This document shows positions 25,974 through 34,254 of a stretch of DNA of 41,259 bases, in pieces (within the stretch, counting starts at the first letter, position 1; the number at the start of each line of letters is the position of its first letter). Origin of the DNA: Deltaproteobacteria bacterium. Lineage in GTDB: Bacteria > Myxococcota_A > UBA9160 > SMWR01. A model generated the notes under the pieces. It saw only the letters and a list, made by a program, of their open reading frames with translations, was not told where the DNA came from and did not search any database. The position numbers and the translations under genes are program-made. Where the stretch lies: contig JAFDDG010000051.1 in assembly GCA_019310965.1 (NCBI GenBank), positions 1-41,259 on the forward strand. The letters are read 5' to 3'.

Positions 25974-28100
25974 ATGACTACTCGCCCCGACTACCCCCAT
26001 CTCCTCAGCCCCGGCCGCATCGGGCCCCTCGAGCTGCGCAACCGCATCGTGATGGCCCCGATGGGGTCCTTCATGGGCGGCGAGGATGGCCACATCACGG
26101 AGCGCCACAAGCGCTTCTACGTGGAGCGCGCGCGTGGCGGCGTGGGGCTGGTGACCACCGAGGTGGTGGCCGTCGACTACCCGCGCGGCGCCGCCATGAT
26201 CCACCAGCTCGGTCTTTCCGACGACCGTTTCGTGCCGGGGCTGCGCGACCTCACCGACCGCGTGCATGCCGAGGGCGCCCTCATCTCCGTGCAGCTCCAG
26301 CACGCCGGCAAGGTCTCCACCAAGGACCTGGCCGACGGGCGTCCTCTCTCGGTGCCCTCCGCCGGCGTGCAGGCCATGGAGGGCGTGATGGAGGACCTCA
26401 CGCCGGAAGAGACCAGCGCCATCGTGCGGCACTACACGAAGGTCGACCCCGGGAACATGCTCCGCGAGCTCGACGAGCCGGAGATCCGGCGGATCATCGG
26501 CACCTTCGCGGACGCCGCCGAGCGGGCCCGGCGCGCCGGCTTCGACGCGGTGGAGGTGCACGCCGGACACGGCTATCTGGTGAATGAATTCCTCTCCCGG
26601 CACACCAACAAGCGCACCGACGACTGGGGTGGGCCGTTCGAGAATCGCGCCCGCCTGCTCTGCGAGATCCTGCGCGAGATTCGCCACCAGGTGGGCGACG
26701 ACTTCGGCGTCTGGTGTCGCCTGGACGGCGAGGAGAAGGACGTTCCCGACGGCATTACGCGTGAGGATGCCATCGCGACGGCGTGCCTGGCCGAGGCCGC
26801 CGGGGCCGACGCCATCCACGTGAGTCGCTACGGCGGAGGGTCGGGCATCGGCTTCGCCGCCATGATCGTGCACGAGGCCGGCGAGTTGCTGCCCTACGCA
26901 GAGGCCGTGAAGCGGGCGGTCGATGTGCCGGTGATTGCGGTGGGACGCATCCTGCCCGAGCTGGCCGAGGAGGCCCTGGCCCGGGGCCGCTGCGACTTCG
27001 TGGCCATGGGCCGCCAGCTGCTGGCCGACCCCGAGCTGCCGGCGAAGCTGGCCCGAGGGCGCCGCCAGGACGTGCGCCCCTGCATCCACTGCTACACCTG
27101 CGTGGGCCAGATCTTCGTGAACGAGGTGGTGAAGTGCGCCGTGAATCCCGCCTGCGCGCGGGAGCACGAGTTCGCCATCGAGCCTGCCAAGCAGTCGCGC
27201 CACGTGCTGGTCGTGGGTGGGGGGCCGGCCGGCATGGAGGCGGCCCGCGTGGCCGCGCTGCGCGGCCACCGCGTGACGCTCGTCGAAAAGCAGAAGCACT
27301 TGGGGGGAACGGCTTTCTTCTCGCAGCTCGTCTACGAGCCCAACGGCGAGCTGGTGCGCTGGCTCGAAGGGCAGCTGCGCGTGCTGGGCGTCGAGCTGCG
27401 CCTGGGCACCGAGGCGACCCCTGCGCTGGTGCAGGCGTCCGGCGCCGAGGCGGTGGTCGTGGCGACCGGCGCGCGGCGTGAGCTTCCGGACGTGCCCGGC
27501 GCGGACGGGCCGAACGTGTTCTCGGGCGATGCGCTGCGCGAGCTGCTGGCCGGGGGCGGCGAGGCTGCGCGAAAGCTATCGCTGGCGCAACGCGTGATGG
27601 TGAGGGCCGGGCAGACGCTGCTCGGGATCGGCGACGACCCCGCCCGTGTGCGCGAGCTCTCGAAGCGTTGGATGCCGATCGGGCGGCGCGTGGCCATCGT
27701 CGGCGGCGGGCTGGTGGGCCTGGAGCTGGCGGAGTTCATGGTCGAGCGCCAGCGTCACGTGACCGTCATCGAGGAGGGCGCCTGCTTCGCACCGCAGATG
27801 GCCATCCCCCGGCGGTGGCGCACGCTCCACATCCTGCGCGAGCACGGCGCCGAGCTGCTGCTCGAGACGCGTGTCGTCGCCTTCACCGAACGGGGGGTGG
27901 AGGTGGGGGCTGTCGACGACAGCGAGTGCCTCGTCGAGGCCGATACCATTCTGCTGGCTGCCGGCGTGGTGCCGGACCACGGCCTGGCGGAGGCGCTCGG
28001 CTCGAGCGCTGCCGAGGTGCACGTAATCGGCGACGCCGACCGCGTGGGCTACATCGAGGGTGCCGTGCTGGCCGGCGCCCAGCTCGCCCGCGTCCTCTGA
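25974..28100 (+). CDS. FadH-like NADH:flavin oxidoreductase (old yellow enzyme with Fe-S and FAD domains)
   Basis: A 708-residue three-domain enzyme. Residues 1-345 are the FMN TIM barrel (LSPGRIGPLELRNRIVMAPM; HAGHGYLVNEFLSRHTNKR with the active-site region). A 4Fe-4S site follows: C370, C373, C376 and C388 in CIHCYTC and VVKC. The FAD motif lies at VLVVGGGPAGMEAARVAALRG (about 407-427), and the NAD(P)H-binding motif at VAIVGGGLVGLELAEFM (about 572-588). This is the arrangement of 2,4-dienoyl-CoA reductase and trimethylamine-dehydrogenase-like reductases, which reduce conjugated enones or dienoyl thioesters. ATG at 25974 gives the standard N-terminus; 65 upstream open-frame codons are unlike the family. 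Confidence 0.92.
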   Translation: MTTRPDYPHLLSPGRIGPLELRNRIVMAPMGSFMGGEDGHITERHKRFYVERARGGVGLVTTEVVAVDYPRGAAMIHQLGLSDDRFVPGLRDLTDRVHAEGALISVQLQHAGKVSTKDLADGRPLSVPSAGVQAMEGVMEDLTPEETSAIVRHYTKVDPGNMLRELDEPEIRRIIGTFADAAERARRAGFDAVEVHAGHGYLVNEFLSRHTNKRTDDWGGPFENRARLLCEILREIRHQVGDDFGVWCRLDGEEKDVPDGITREDAIATACLAEAAGADAIHVSRYGGGSGIGFAAMIVHEAGELLPYAEAVKRAVDVPVIAVGRILPELAEEALARGRCDFVAMGRQLLADPELPAKLARGRRQDVRPCIHCYTCVGQIFVNEVVKCAVNPACAREHEFAIEPAKQSRHVLVVGGGPAGMEAARVAALRGHRVTLVEKQKHLGGTAFFSQLVYEPNGELVRWLEGQLRVLGVELRLGTEATPALVQASGAEAVVVATGARRELPDVPGADGPNVFSGDALRELLAGGGEAARKLSLAQRVMVRAGQTLLGIGDDPARVRELSKRWMPIGRRVAIVGGGLVGLELAEFMVERQRHVTVIEEGACFAPQMAIPRRWRTLHILREHGAELLLETRVVAFTERGVEVGAVDDSECLVEADTILLAAGVVPDHGLAEALGSSAAEVHVIGDADRVGYIEGAVLAGAQLARVL

Positions 28101-28119
28101 GCCCGGGCCTCAGCGCCGC

Positions 28120-28137
28120 GAGCCGACGCCTCGGCTC
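28120..28137. terminator. Possible bidirectional hairpin between convergent genes
   Basis: A perfect seven-base-pair inverted repeat, GAGCCGA-CGCC-TCGGCTC, lies between the stop of the FadH-like gene and the stop of the PrpD-like gene, overlapping the latter. A second palindrome, GCCCGGGC, is at 28101-28108. No T-tract follows on either strand, so intrinsic termination is only possible, not established. Confidence 0.35.
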
Positions 28138-29542
28138 ACACCTGCTCCCGCCCTCGGGGAAAGGTGAGCAGCTCCATCAGGGGGCGAATGTCCTGCAGTC
28201 CCTCGAGACCCAGCACCATGTTCTCGATTGGGATGCGTCGGTCTTCCTCGATCACCGGTTCGAAGAGCGGGCGGAGCACGCGCTTCGTCTCCTCGAGGGT
28301 CAGTGGGTTGTCGGGATGCCCCCGGAAGGCCACGAGCTCCCGGTCGAACCTCTGGCCGTTCTTCTTGACCACGGCCACGCGACAGCCTTCGGGGTTCACC
28401 GCAGGGTCGTGGCTCGCGATCAACTTCACCCGCCTCTGTGCATCCCTGAATCGAGCATCGAATAGCTTCTTCTCATCCCTGAAGCTGCTGCAGTCCAGTC
28501 GGCCTCTCAAGAGCACCTCTGCCAGCGCGAAGGAGAGGCTGAACCGGGCCGCGGCCATCGTTTCGGGGAAGACCCGATCGCAGAACTTCGCGGCGACGAT
28601 TCCGACCTCGATCTCGACGACCTCGACCTCGTCGAATGCAACCCCTTCCTGCTCGAGCAACATCACCAGGGCATCGACGGGGGCATGCAGGTATCCGCAG
28701 CCGGGGTACTTCTTGAACTCCACCTTGACGATGTCGAAGGGGGGGGCTCCCAGGCCATCGCTGATCGTGTGGAGGTCAACGGTGCCGGACTCCCACACGG
28801 GGCCGTAGAGCAGCGGTCCTCCCTCGAGAACATCGGGGACCCCCGTCGCTCCTGCTCTCGCCAGCAGTGCCGAGGAGACACCTGCTCTGCAGCTGTGCCC
28901 CGATTCGAGGGTGTGGGCGTCGGTTCCGATCTGGCGACCCAATCCGGCGGATTGAGAGGCCGCAATGGCCATGGCGTTGCGCGTCTGCTCGGGATTCATC
29001 TTCAGCAGCCGACTCGCCGCGGCGGCCGCCGCAGGCACCCCGAACCATGTCGCCGTGTTGATGCCGAGACTGAAGGCCATGCCCGGGGCCGCGCGAGCCA
29101 ACCTCGAGGCGATTTCGAAGGAGAAGACAGCCGCCGCGATGACCTCCTCGCCGCTCGAGTGCAACTTCTCCGCCAGGCTGAGGATGGCCGGGAATATCCA
29201 GCACGTCGCAACCGCTTCTCGGTTTGGAAAGAAGTAGGCATCCTCCATCTCCGTGGCGTGGGCGAGCACTCCATTTGCGAAGGATGCGGTCTCCACATTG
29301 CTGCGAAAGTTTCCGCTGACGACGCCGACTTCGGGTACGCCGCCCGACGCACGGGCGTGTTCGAGAACCGTCCGTCCCAGCGGCTCCTCGGACCCGCTCA
29401 CCATCGAAGCCACGGTCTTCAGCAGAAGCCCCTTGGTGAATTCGACGGTCTCCGGCGGGATGTCGGAATAGGGAGCCTCCACGACCCAATCGGCCACCTG
29501 TTGGCTCAGACCGCCCAGCTTCCGATCGCGAGGCCTCGTCAT
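28136..29542 (-). CDS. MmgE/PrpD family protein
   Basis: A 468-residue member of the MmgE/PrpD family (2-methylcitrate dehydratase, cis-aconitate decarboxylase/IRG1 and immune-responsive-gene relatives). Hallmarks: GGLSQQVADWVVE opening, SFANGVLAHATEMEDAY (in place of the usual AHALDFDD), the helical ATWFGVPAAAAAASRLLKMN block, GTDAHTLESGHSCRAGV, and the small lid domain starting at FKKYPGCGYLHAPVDA. The HATEMEDA variation suggests a substrate other than 2-methylcitrate. Its ATG overlaps the TetR stop (ATGA at 29539-29542), so the two are translationally coupled. Its operon is thus probably autoregulated by the TetR protein. Confidence 0.87.
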   Translation of the reverse strand: MTRPRDRKLGGLSQQVADWVVEAPYSDIPPETVEFTKGLLLKTVASMVSGSEEPLGRTVLEHARASGGVPEVGVVSGNFRSNVETASFANGVLAHATEMEDAYFFPNREAVATCWIFPAILSLAEKLHSSGEEVIAAAVFSFEIASRLARAAPGMAFSLGINTATWFGVPAAAAAASRLLKMNPEQTRNAMAIAASQSAGLGRQIGTDAHTLESGHSCRAGVSSALLARAGATGVPDVLEGGPLLYGPVWESGTVDLHTISDGLGAPPFDIVKVEFKKYPGCGYLHAPVDALVMLLEQEGVAFDEVEVVEIEVGIVAAKFCDRVFPETMAAARFSLSFALAEVLLRGRLDCSSFRDEKKLFDARFRDAQRRVKLIASHDPAVNPEGCRVAVVKKNGQRFDRELVAFRGHPDNPLTLEETKRVLRPLFEPVIEEDRRIPIENMVLGLEGLQDIRPLMELLTFPRGREQV

Positions 29543-30168
29543 TTGCCGCCGCCTTTGCTCGCGCGCCGGTTCATGCGGGCGAGTTCGCGGACGAGCGTGT
29601 CGATGGCCCAGGCCACGGCTTTGCCCGCCTCATCACCTTCGAGTCCCACGTCGGCCAGGTTCATCCAGCCAAAGGAGCTGTCGAGAAGCTGAATCACCTC
29701 TTCGGCGCGGCGGATCTCGTCGGGCTCCAGGTGGTCGGTGACGTCGGCGAGGGCTTTGCGAAATCCCTGCTTTCGATCCTTGTGCCTGTGCATCCGGTAG
29801 CTGTGGGAGAGCCGCGCCTCATAGAAGGCCCGGGAGATTGCCGCATTCTCGTCGAAGAAAGCGAAGTTCCTGGCGGCATGGGTGCCCAGATCGCGCGAGC
29901 GTGTCGGCGGCGGCGGCGCCTTGAAGCGTTCGGCCCAGTACTCGCGGACTCCGTCCATCATGGCATCGTAATTTGGGAAGTTCCGGTAGACGGTGGGCTC
30001 GGACACCCCCGCCAGCCTGGCGACCCGGGACACCGAGAATTCGCCGAGGGATGCATCGGAGAGCTGTTCGATGATGGCTTCGACGATCCGCTCGCGGGTC
30101 TGCGCGGCCTGCTCTCGGCGAAGAGAGGTGTCGTACTTTCGGCGGGTTCGTGAACTCTTGGCAGCCAT
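29539..30168 (-). CDS. TetR family transcriptional regulator
   Basis: A 209-residue regulator. The N-terminal tail is basic (AAKSSRTRRKYDTSLRREQAAQTRERI), followed by the TetR helix-turn-helix at about residues 45-66 (FSVSRVARLAGVSEPTVYRNF) and a helical ligand-binding domain rich in aromatic residues (NFAFFDENAAISRAFYEARLSHSYRMHRHKDRK). It is co-transcribed with the PrpD-like gene through a four-base overlap and diverges from the SnoaL-like gene. An imperfect palindrome in the intergenic region is the natural candidate for its binding site. The ligand is unknown; likely a substrate or intermediate of the adjacent enzymes. Confidence 0.9.
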   Translation of the reverse strand: MAAKSSRTRRKYDTSLRREQAAQTRERIVEAIIEQLSDASLGEFSVSRVARLAGVSEPTVYRNFPNYDAMMDGVREYWAERFKAPPPPTRSRDLGTHAARNFAFFDENAAISRAFYEARLSHSYRMHRHKDRKQGFRKALADVTDHLEPDEIRRAEEVIQLLDSSFGWMNLADVGLEGDEAGKAVAWAIDTLVRELARMNRRASKGGGK

Positions 30169-30231
30169 GTCGAGTCGCGGCTAGAGAGGCTACGAGATGG
30201 GCCCGCTGCCGGTCAAGCCGGCAGATTTCGC

Positions 30232-30269
30232 TTGCCAAATAGATGATAGCATCACTATTATGATTATAG
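30232..30269 (+). promoter_or_regulatory. Divergent promoter/operator region of the TetR-PrpD and SnoaL-like genes
   Basis: This lies in an AT-rich island within GC-rich DNA. On the plus strand, TTGCCA (30232-30237), an 18-base spacer and TATTAT (30256-30261) make a sigma70-like promoter towards the SnoaL-like gene. On the minus strand a perfect TATAAT occupies 30268-30263, pointing towards tetR. Both -10 elements fall in a 15-base imperfect palindrome, CTATTATGATTATAG (30255-30269), symmetric except at its centre and two paired positions. A further ATAG (30246-30249) pairs with the CTAT at 30255-30258. The geometry fits repression of both promoters by the TetR protein; this is inference from pattern. 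Confidence 0.55.
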
Positions 30270-30376
30270 CACTACCCATTCCAAATTAGCCGGTGAAGCG
30301 GACGAATCACCAGGAGGGGGTGTGCAGAAAAGGGGAGGGCGCCCGACCCCCAATCCAAGAAATGGAGATATCTGTG

Positions 30377-31064
30377 ATGCGTGTTGTGAGAATCTCGATT
30401 GCTTTTCTGATTGGCTTCAGTGCGGTGTCATTCGTAGCAGCGGCAGCCAGCGCGGATGACGACCGCTCTTCCTCGCGCGTCAAGGCGAGGCTGGCGATCC
30501 AGCAGCTGACCACCATCTACGGCTGGACCATCAACTCCAAGGACATCGACGGCCTGATGAGCATCTTCGTGGAGGGAGATCTACCCGGTGTACGACCTGA
30601 GTCCTCTCCAGATCCCCGGCCTGGAAAAGGTGGAGGGCACCACGGCCATTCGCGGCTTCATGCAGTTCGCCGTGCTTCCCGGCGAGCCGTGGTCCTTCAG
30701 CAGCATCGCCAACGTCGATGTCGAGTTCACCGGCCGGCGGACGGCTGTCGGCGGGGACTACTACATCCACGACGGCTGGGTCCCGGCGGAACTCGACTTG
30801 GACGGCGAGGTCGTCAGGACCTATTCCCAGTTCGACCCCAGCACGCGTGACCTGCTGTGCGATCCGCAGGATCTCGTCTACAAGCGCTACAACGGGCAGC
30901 ACCTGTACGACTTCGTCAAGAACCGCCGCGGAGAGTGGAAGATCCACGTGTTCGTCAGCAGTCCGACCTTCGTCTCGGCGGGCGAGGTCGTGAGCGTCGA
31001 CCAGATCAGTCCCGCGAAGAAGCCGTGGCACCCGATGTTCGATGCCATGGCCGACTGTCCGTAG
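30377..31064 (+). pseudogene. Exported SnoaL-like protein, frameshifted
   Basis: The 5' part (ATG 30377, GGAGAT seven bases upstream) encodes a signal peptide (VRISIAFLIGFSAVSFVAAAASA) and the start of a SnoaL/NTF2-like domain (RLAIQQLTTIYGWTINSKDIDGLMSIFVE). The domain then continues in the +1 frame (EIYPVYDLSPLQIPGLEKVEG to MFDAMADCP). Removing one G from the GGG at 30574-30576 would join the halves into one protein of 228 residues. As written, the first frame runs on without domain sequence to a stop at 30850. The second frame has its own GTG at 30588, nine bases after the purine-rich GGAGGGAG, so independent translation is conceivable. A true mutation and a sequencing error are both possible. 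Confidence 0.7.
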
Positions 31065-31369
31065 ACCTGCATCATTAGGGGCGTACGGATCCAGATTGAG
31101 AAGAGTCGCGAGAAGTCGGCAGCCCCCCTGTCCATTCAGACGTGTGCCCGGAGGAGAGCGGGAGTTCAGCCTTCGAGTGCATGGTTGCGAACCAGAACTC
31201 GGTGAGTGCGCATCTGGATGAAGAACCGTTTCGGAAGATCCAGGCGGGAGGGCTGCCCAGCGAGCTGCGGATGGCGCACGGGCTGCGGGCCTCGCCTCAG
31301 CCCTCGACCGCCACACTCAGCACTCGCCTTCGGCCGGAGGGCGGCCGCTCGCAGTGGCGCCAGAAGCGG
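31065..31369. other. Intergenic region, no gene seen
   Basis: This 305-base gap lies between the stops of the frameshifted SnoaL-like gene and the convergent DUF4136 gene. Open frames here are low-complexity or shadows. I see no convincing hairpin with a T-tract, no repeat and no structured RNA. Confidence 0.4.
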
Positions 31370-31957
31370 TTAGCGCGGCGGCGGGTACTTCATCAAGATC
31401 TGCTCGACGGCCTGCTTCAGTCGTTCGGGGGATTCGTGGTTCTTGGAGAGGCGCTTCGAGCCCCAACCCGACCAGATGAGTTGTTGCGACTCACGATCGA
31501 AGAACTGCAGCGTGAGTGTTCCTTCGGTGAAGCTGACCTCCGAAACCGCAGGGGCGCTATACGTCGTGCGACCGCTGTGGCTCGGGTAGTACACGGTGCT
31601 GCGGCCAGCTTCGACGCGCTGCTGGGTCTTTGGTTCCCGCGTCACGGTGAAGCCAAGGATCACATCGGCGCTGTCTGGTGGGGCTTTCTGAAACCTGCGT
31701 TCGTCCAGCACTGCTTCGACCGCCGTGCGAACCCGGTCATCGTCCTGGGGGCTGATGTAGCTCGCGGCGAGCGGATCCTCGCCGGTCATCGAGTCGGGAG
31801 TAACCCACGCGTAGGTGTGGTACTTGCTGAAATCGGTACCGGGGGCCGAATCGTATGCGGTCCTCACGGGACTCGCACAGGCAACTGCCAGCAGCGCGGA
31901 GAAACCGCCGATCAGGCCAGTGCGGAGCCGGATCCGGGAATGTCTGGAATGCTTCAC
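31370..31957 (-). CDS. DUF4136 family lipoprotein
   Basis: A 195-residue envelope lipoprotein. The leader ends at ALLAVAC (Cys27) after an Arg/His-rich N-region. The mature part follows the DUF4136 pattern: YDSAPGTDFSKYHTYAWV at the start, DDDRVRTAVEAVLDERRFQKAPPDSADVILGF, and the closing LTLQFFDRESQQLIWSGWGSKRL. The family is common in Gram-negative bacteria; its biochemical role is unknown. The start is GTG with AAGGAG about seven bases upstream. It stands alone, convergent with the SnoaL-like gene. Confidence 0.85.
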   Translation of the reverse strand: MKHSRHSRIRLRTGLIGGFSALLAVACASPVRTAYDSAPGTDFSKYHTYAWVTPDSMTGEDPLAASYISPQDDDRVRTAVEAVLDERRFQKAPPDSADVILGFTVTREPKTQQRVEAGRSTVYYPSHSGRTTYSAPAVSEVSFTEGTLTLQFFDRESQQLIWSGWGSKRLSKNHESPERLKQAVEQILMKYPPPR

Positions 31958-32107
31958 GGGAGCTCCTTGCTGAGAAACTTGACGGCGTGGCTGGCGGGAT
32001 CCTCGACCCTGCGGCGAAGCCCAGGAAGCGAGCTCAGGAATTCCTCGCTTGGCCAGGCCTTTGCGATGGGTTGAACGTCGACCCTGCGTGTCCTCCCGCG
32101 GTCCTCG

Positions 32108-32731
32108 TCAGCGCGCCGGGTCCCATGTGTCGTAGTGCACGACATCGGAGAGCGGCTTGCGCGCCAAGGGGCCGAAGCTCTTCTCCGGCCAGCCCATGGG
32201 GATCAGGGCGCCGAGGTGCACGTCGTCGGGAATGCCGAGGATCTCCCGGATCTGCGGCTCTGCCTGCATGCAGAAAGTGGTGAAGGTCGTGCCGAGGCCC
32301 AGGGACCGGGCGGCCACGATCAGGTTCTGCGCCGCCGGATAGATGGAGCTCGGCAGCAGCTCCTTCATCGGATTCTGGGGCGGGTAGATGCACCGCGCGC
32401 CCACGATGACGATGGCGGGTGCGTAGCGCATGTTTTGCATGAGGTGATTGGCGCCCTCGATGATGCGCGTGGTCACGGGATCCGCGCCGGACGGATCCTG
32501 GGCCGCGGCGGTCTCGTCGACATTGAAGCCGACGCCCTCGATCACGGCGTCGTTGATGCGCGCCTTCTGCGCCTCGTCCCGCACGACCACGAACGCCCAG
32601 CCCTGGCTGTTGCCCGGGTTCGAGGCGCGGGTCGCGGCGTAGAGCACTTTCTCGAGGAGCTCGTCGGGAATTGGATCGCGCTTCAAGTAGCGCATGGCCC
32701 GACACGTCTCCATCGCCTCGATTGCGTCCAC
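32108..32731 (-). CDS. Nitroreductase family FMN oxidoreductase, second copy
   Basis: A 207-residue nitroreductase-fold protein. Landmarks: DAIEAMETCRAMRYLKRDPIP, FMN-binding RASNPGNSQGWAFVVV, and ELLPSSIYPAAQNLIVAARSLGLG and HLGALIPMGWPEKSFGP near the dimer interface. It lacks part of the long insert of the copy at 19291-19989, so the pair are paralogues rather than a recent duplication. GTG at 32731 is the start: TAAAGGAG lies six bases upstream. A much longer upstream open frame is not coding. It is divergent from the secreted gene at 32997. Confidence 0.88.
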   Translation of the reverse strand: MDAIEAMETCRAMRYLKRDPIPDELLEKVLYAATRASNPGNSQGWAFVVVRDEAQKARINDAVIEGVGFNVDETAAAQDPSGADPVTTRIIEGANHLMQNMRYAPAIVIVGARCIYPPQNPMKELLPSSIYPAAQNLIVAARSLGLGTTFTTFCMQAEPQIREILGIPDDVHLGALIPMGWPEKSFGPLARKPLSDVVHYDTWDPAR

Positions 32732-32996
32732 GTGGCTCTCCTTTACCAGTTTCGTATTCGCCCAGTATACAGGAGCCGATTCGTTGTAAGGTCGGGGAGA
32801 GATGAGCGTCCGTTTCTCACAGTGGAAAAATGGCCGACGCTGGTCGGTGAGCATGCCGTCGAACTGGCCTGCAGTTGGCGGCCCACGCGTCGGGGCTGCT
32901 GGCCATGGTAGAGTTTCGCATCGAACATGGGTCGCCTCGGCCGCACCGGCCCGCGGGGCCGGAAGCTGAGCGGTACATCCGTTGGGCGGCGTGAGC

Positions 32997-33542
32997 ATGA
33001 GCCGACACACAGCGGTCCTTCTCTCGCTGACGCTGGTCCTCATCGCCGGCGCAGAGCCACCTGTCGACGATGCTGGCTGGCAGGTCAACGGTATCCGCGT
33101 TCCCGACGAGCCTTGGCGAGCCCACGACGGGCCCTTCCTGGCACTCCTGTTCATTTCAGAGGATGCCAAGGCGCTTCGCGACTCCTGGGGTACGAAGCCG
33201 GGCAAGGTGCCGTTGGAGCCCACCACCCATGCTGCCCCGGGCGTCGCAGCCGAGACGGCCGTCTTCTTTGTGCGTTGCCAACCCGACTCCGAGGGCAACT
33301 GCGACGTCTGGGGTACTGCAAGCATCGTGGCGCGCGACGGTCGCATTCTCGTGAATCGGAAAAAGGTGCCACTGTGGGTCGGCCGCCCGCCACCGCCGGG
33401 CGAAGCCATCGGGATTTCGGAGCATGGTGTCGGGTTGGTCACGGAGAACTTCGCCGGTTCCTACACGTTTTACATGATCGTCACAGATCGGGTTGCCGAT
33501 CGTCACGTGTCGCTGGTGCAGGAGCTCGCCGTTGCCCAGTGA
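32997..33542 (+). CDS. Secreted hypothetical protein
   Basis: A 181-residue protein with a signal peptide (MSRHTAVLLSLTLVLIAGAEP). The mature part is beta-rich with PFLALLFISEDAKALRDSW, a single Cys pair (VRCQPDSEGNCDVWG) that may form a disulfide, and SYTFYMIVTDRVADRHVSLVQEL at the end. I do not recognise the family. The frame could begin at GTG 32982, but ATG 32997 gives the better signal peptide. It lies 143 bases upstream of the split-barrel lipoprotein on the same strand. Confidence 0.55.
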   Translation: MSRHTAVLLSLTLVLIAGAEPPVDDAGWQVNGIRVPDEPWRAHDGPFLALLFISEDAKALRDSWGTKPGKVPLEPTTHAAPGVAAETAVFFVRCQPDSEGNCDVWGTASIVARDGRILVNRKKVPLWVGRPPPPGEAIGISEHGVGLVTENFAGSYTFYMIVTDRVADRHVSLVQELAVAQ

Positions 33543-33685
33543 GTGCGCAATGCCCAAAGCCGTCGCAGCGGATGCACCACAGCAGATGCCTGGCGCGGCG
33601 TGGTACCCTTGGGCACCAACCGCGCCGCCCCAGCTGTCGTCCACCCGAGCAGCGGCGGGGCGGTCGATCTCTCAGGCGGCCCTTG

Positions 33686-34198
33686 ATGAGATATTCCAGA
33701 CTGCGGATCAGCCGGTCCATGCTCCTCTCGAGCTTGATCCTTCTCGCTTCCTGCGAGCCGCAAGACCGCCGCCCTGGATTCTGGCTGTCCGGGGAGCTTG
33801 TCGATGCACCCGTCACGGACTGGTCATTCACCGATGAGATCTCGGAGATCTTCGTTGAGACGCGCACGTGGTACGCGATTCCTCATTCCGTCACGACCGT
33901 CTGCGTCGCGCACAAGGGAACCCTCTACGTGCCGTCCGTCTATGCCGAGGGGGGGAAGTTTCCTGACGCTCGCTTCTGGAATCGCAATGTGGTTCGAGAT
34001 CCCCGAGTCCGACTGAAGATTGGTGAGCGCATTTTCGAGCGAGAAGCGGTCCTCGTCGAGGATCCTGCTGAATGGAGCGAAGTGCTGGATGCCGGCGGCC
34101 GAAGGGTCTCCTTCTGGGAGGACCTCGCGGAGAAGCCCGAATCCGCACGTCCAAAGATCGTCTTCTTGCGGATGGATCCCCGCGCGGAGGCAGGCTGA
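33686..34198 (+). CDS. Lipoprotein with flavin-reductase-like (PNPOx) split-barrel domain
   Basis: A 170-residue predicted lipoprotein. A basic N-region and hydrophobic SMLLSSLILLASC give lipobox L-A-S-C with Cys23. The mature domain resembles the FMN/F420-binding split barrel of pyridoxamine-phosphate-oxidase-like proteins: TRTWYAIPHSVTTVCVAHKG, TLYVPSVYAEGGKFPDARFW, NRNVVRDPRVRLKIGERIFE, then a C-terminal FWEDLAEKPES helix. The strand order and the RDPRVRLKI block are typical of that fold. Such domains are normally cytoplasmic, so a lipid-anchored version is unusual. The start at 33686 is chosen because it begins the leader; the ribosome site is weak. Confidence 0.66.
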   Translation: MRYSRLRISRSMLLSSLILLASCEPQDRRPGFWLSGELVDAPVTDWSFTDEISEIFVETRTWYAIPHSVTTVCVAHKGTLYVPSVYAEGGKFPDARFWNRNVVRDPRVRLKIGERIFEREAVLVEDPAEWSEVLDAGGRRVSFWEDLAEKPESARPKIVFLRMDPRAEAG

Positions 34199-34254
34199 GT
34201 GGCCGCTGCAGCAGACGCCAGGGCGCCAGCCAGTCCGAATTCCGAAGCCATCGC

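Noticed and set aside
25794..27299. Minus-strand open frame of 501 codons
   Set aside because: Shadow of the FadH-like gene, which has complete FMN, Fe-S and FAD motifs on the plus strand.
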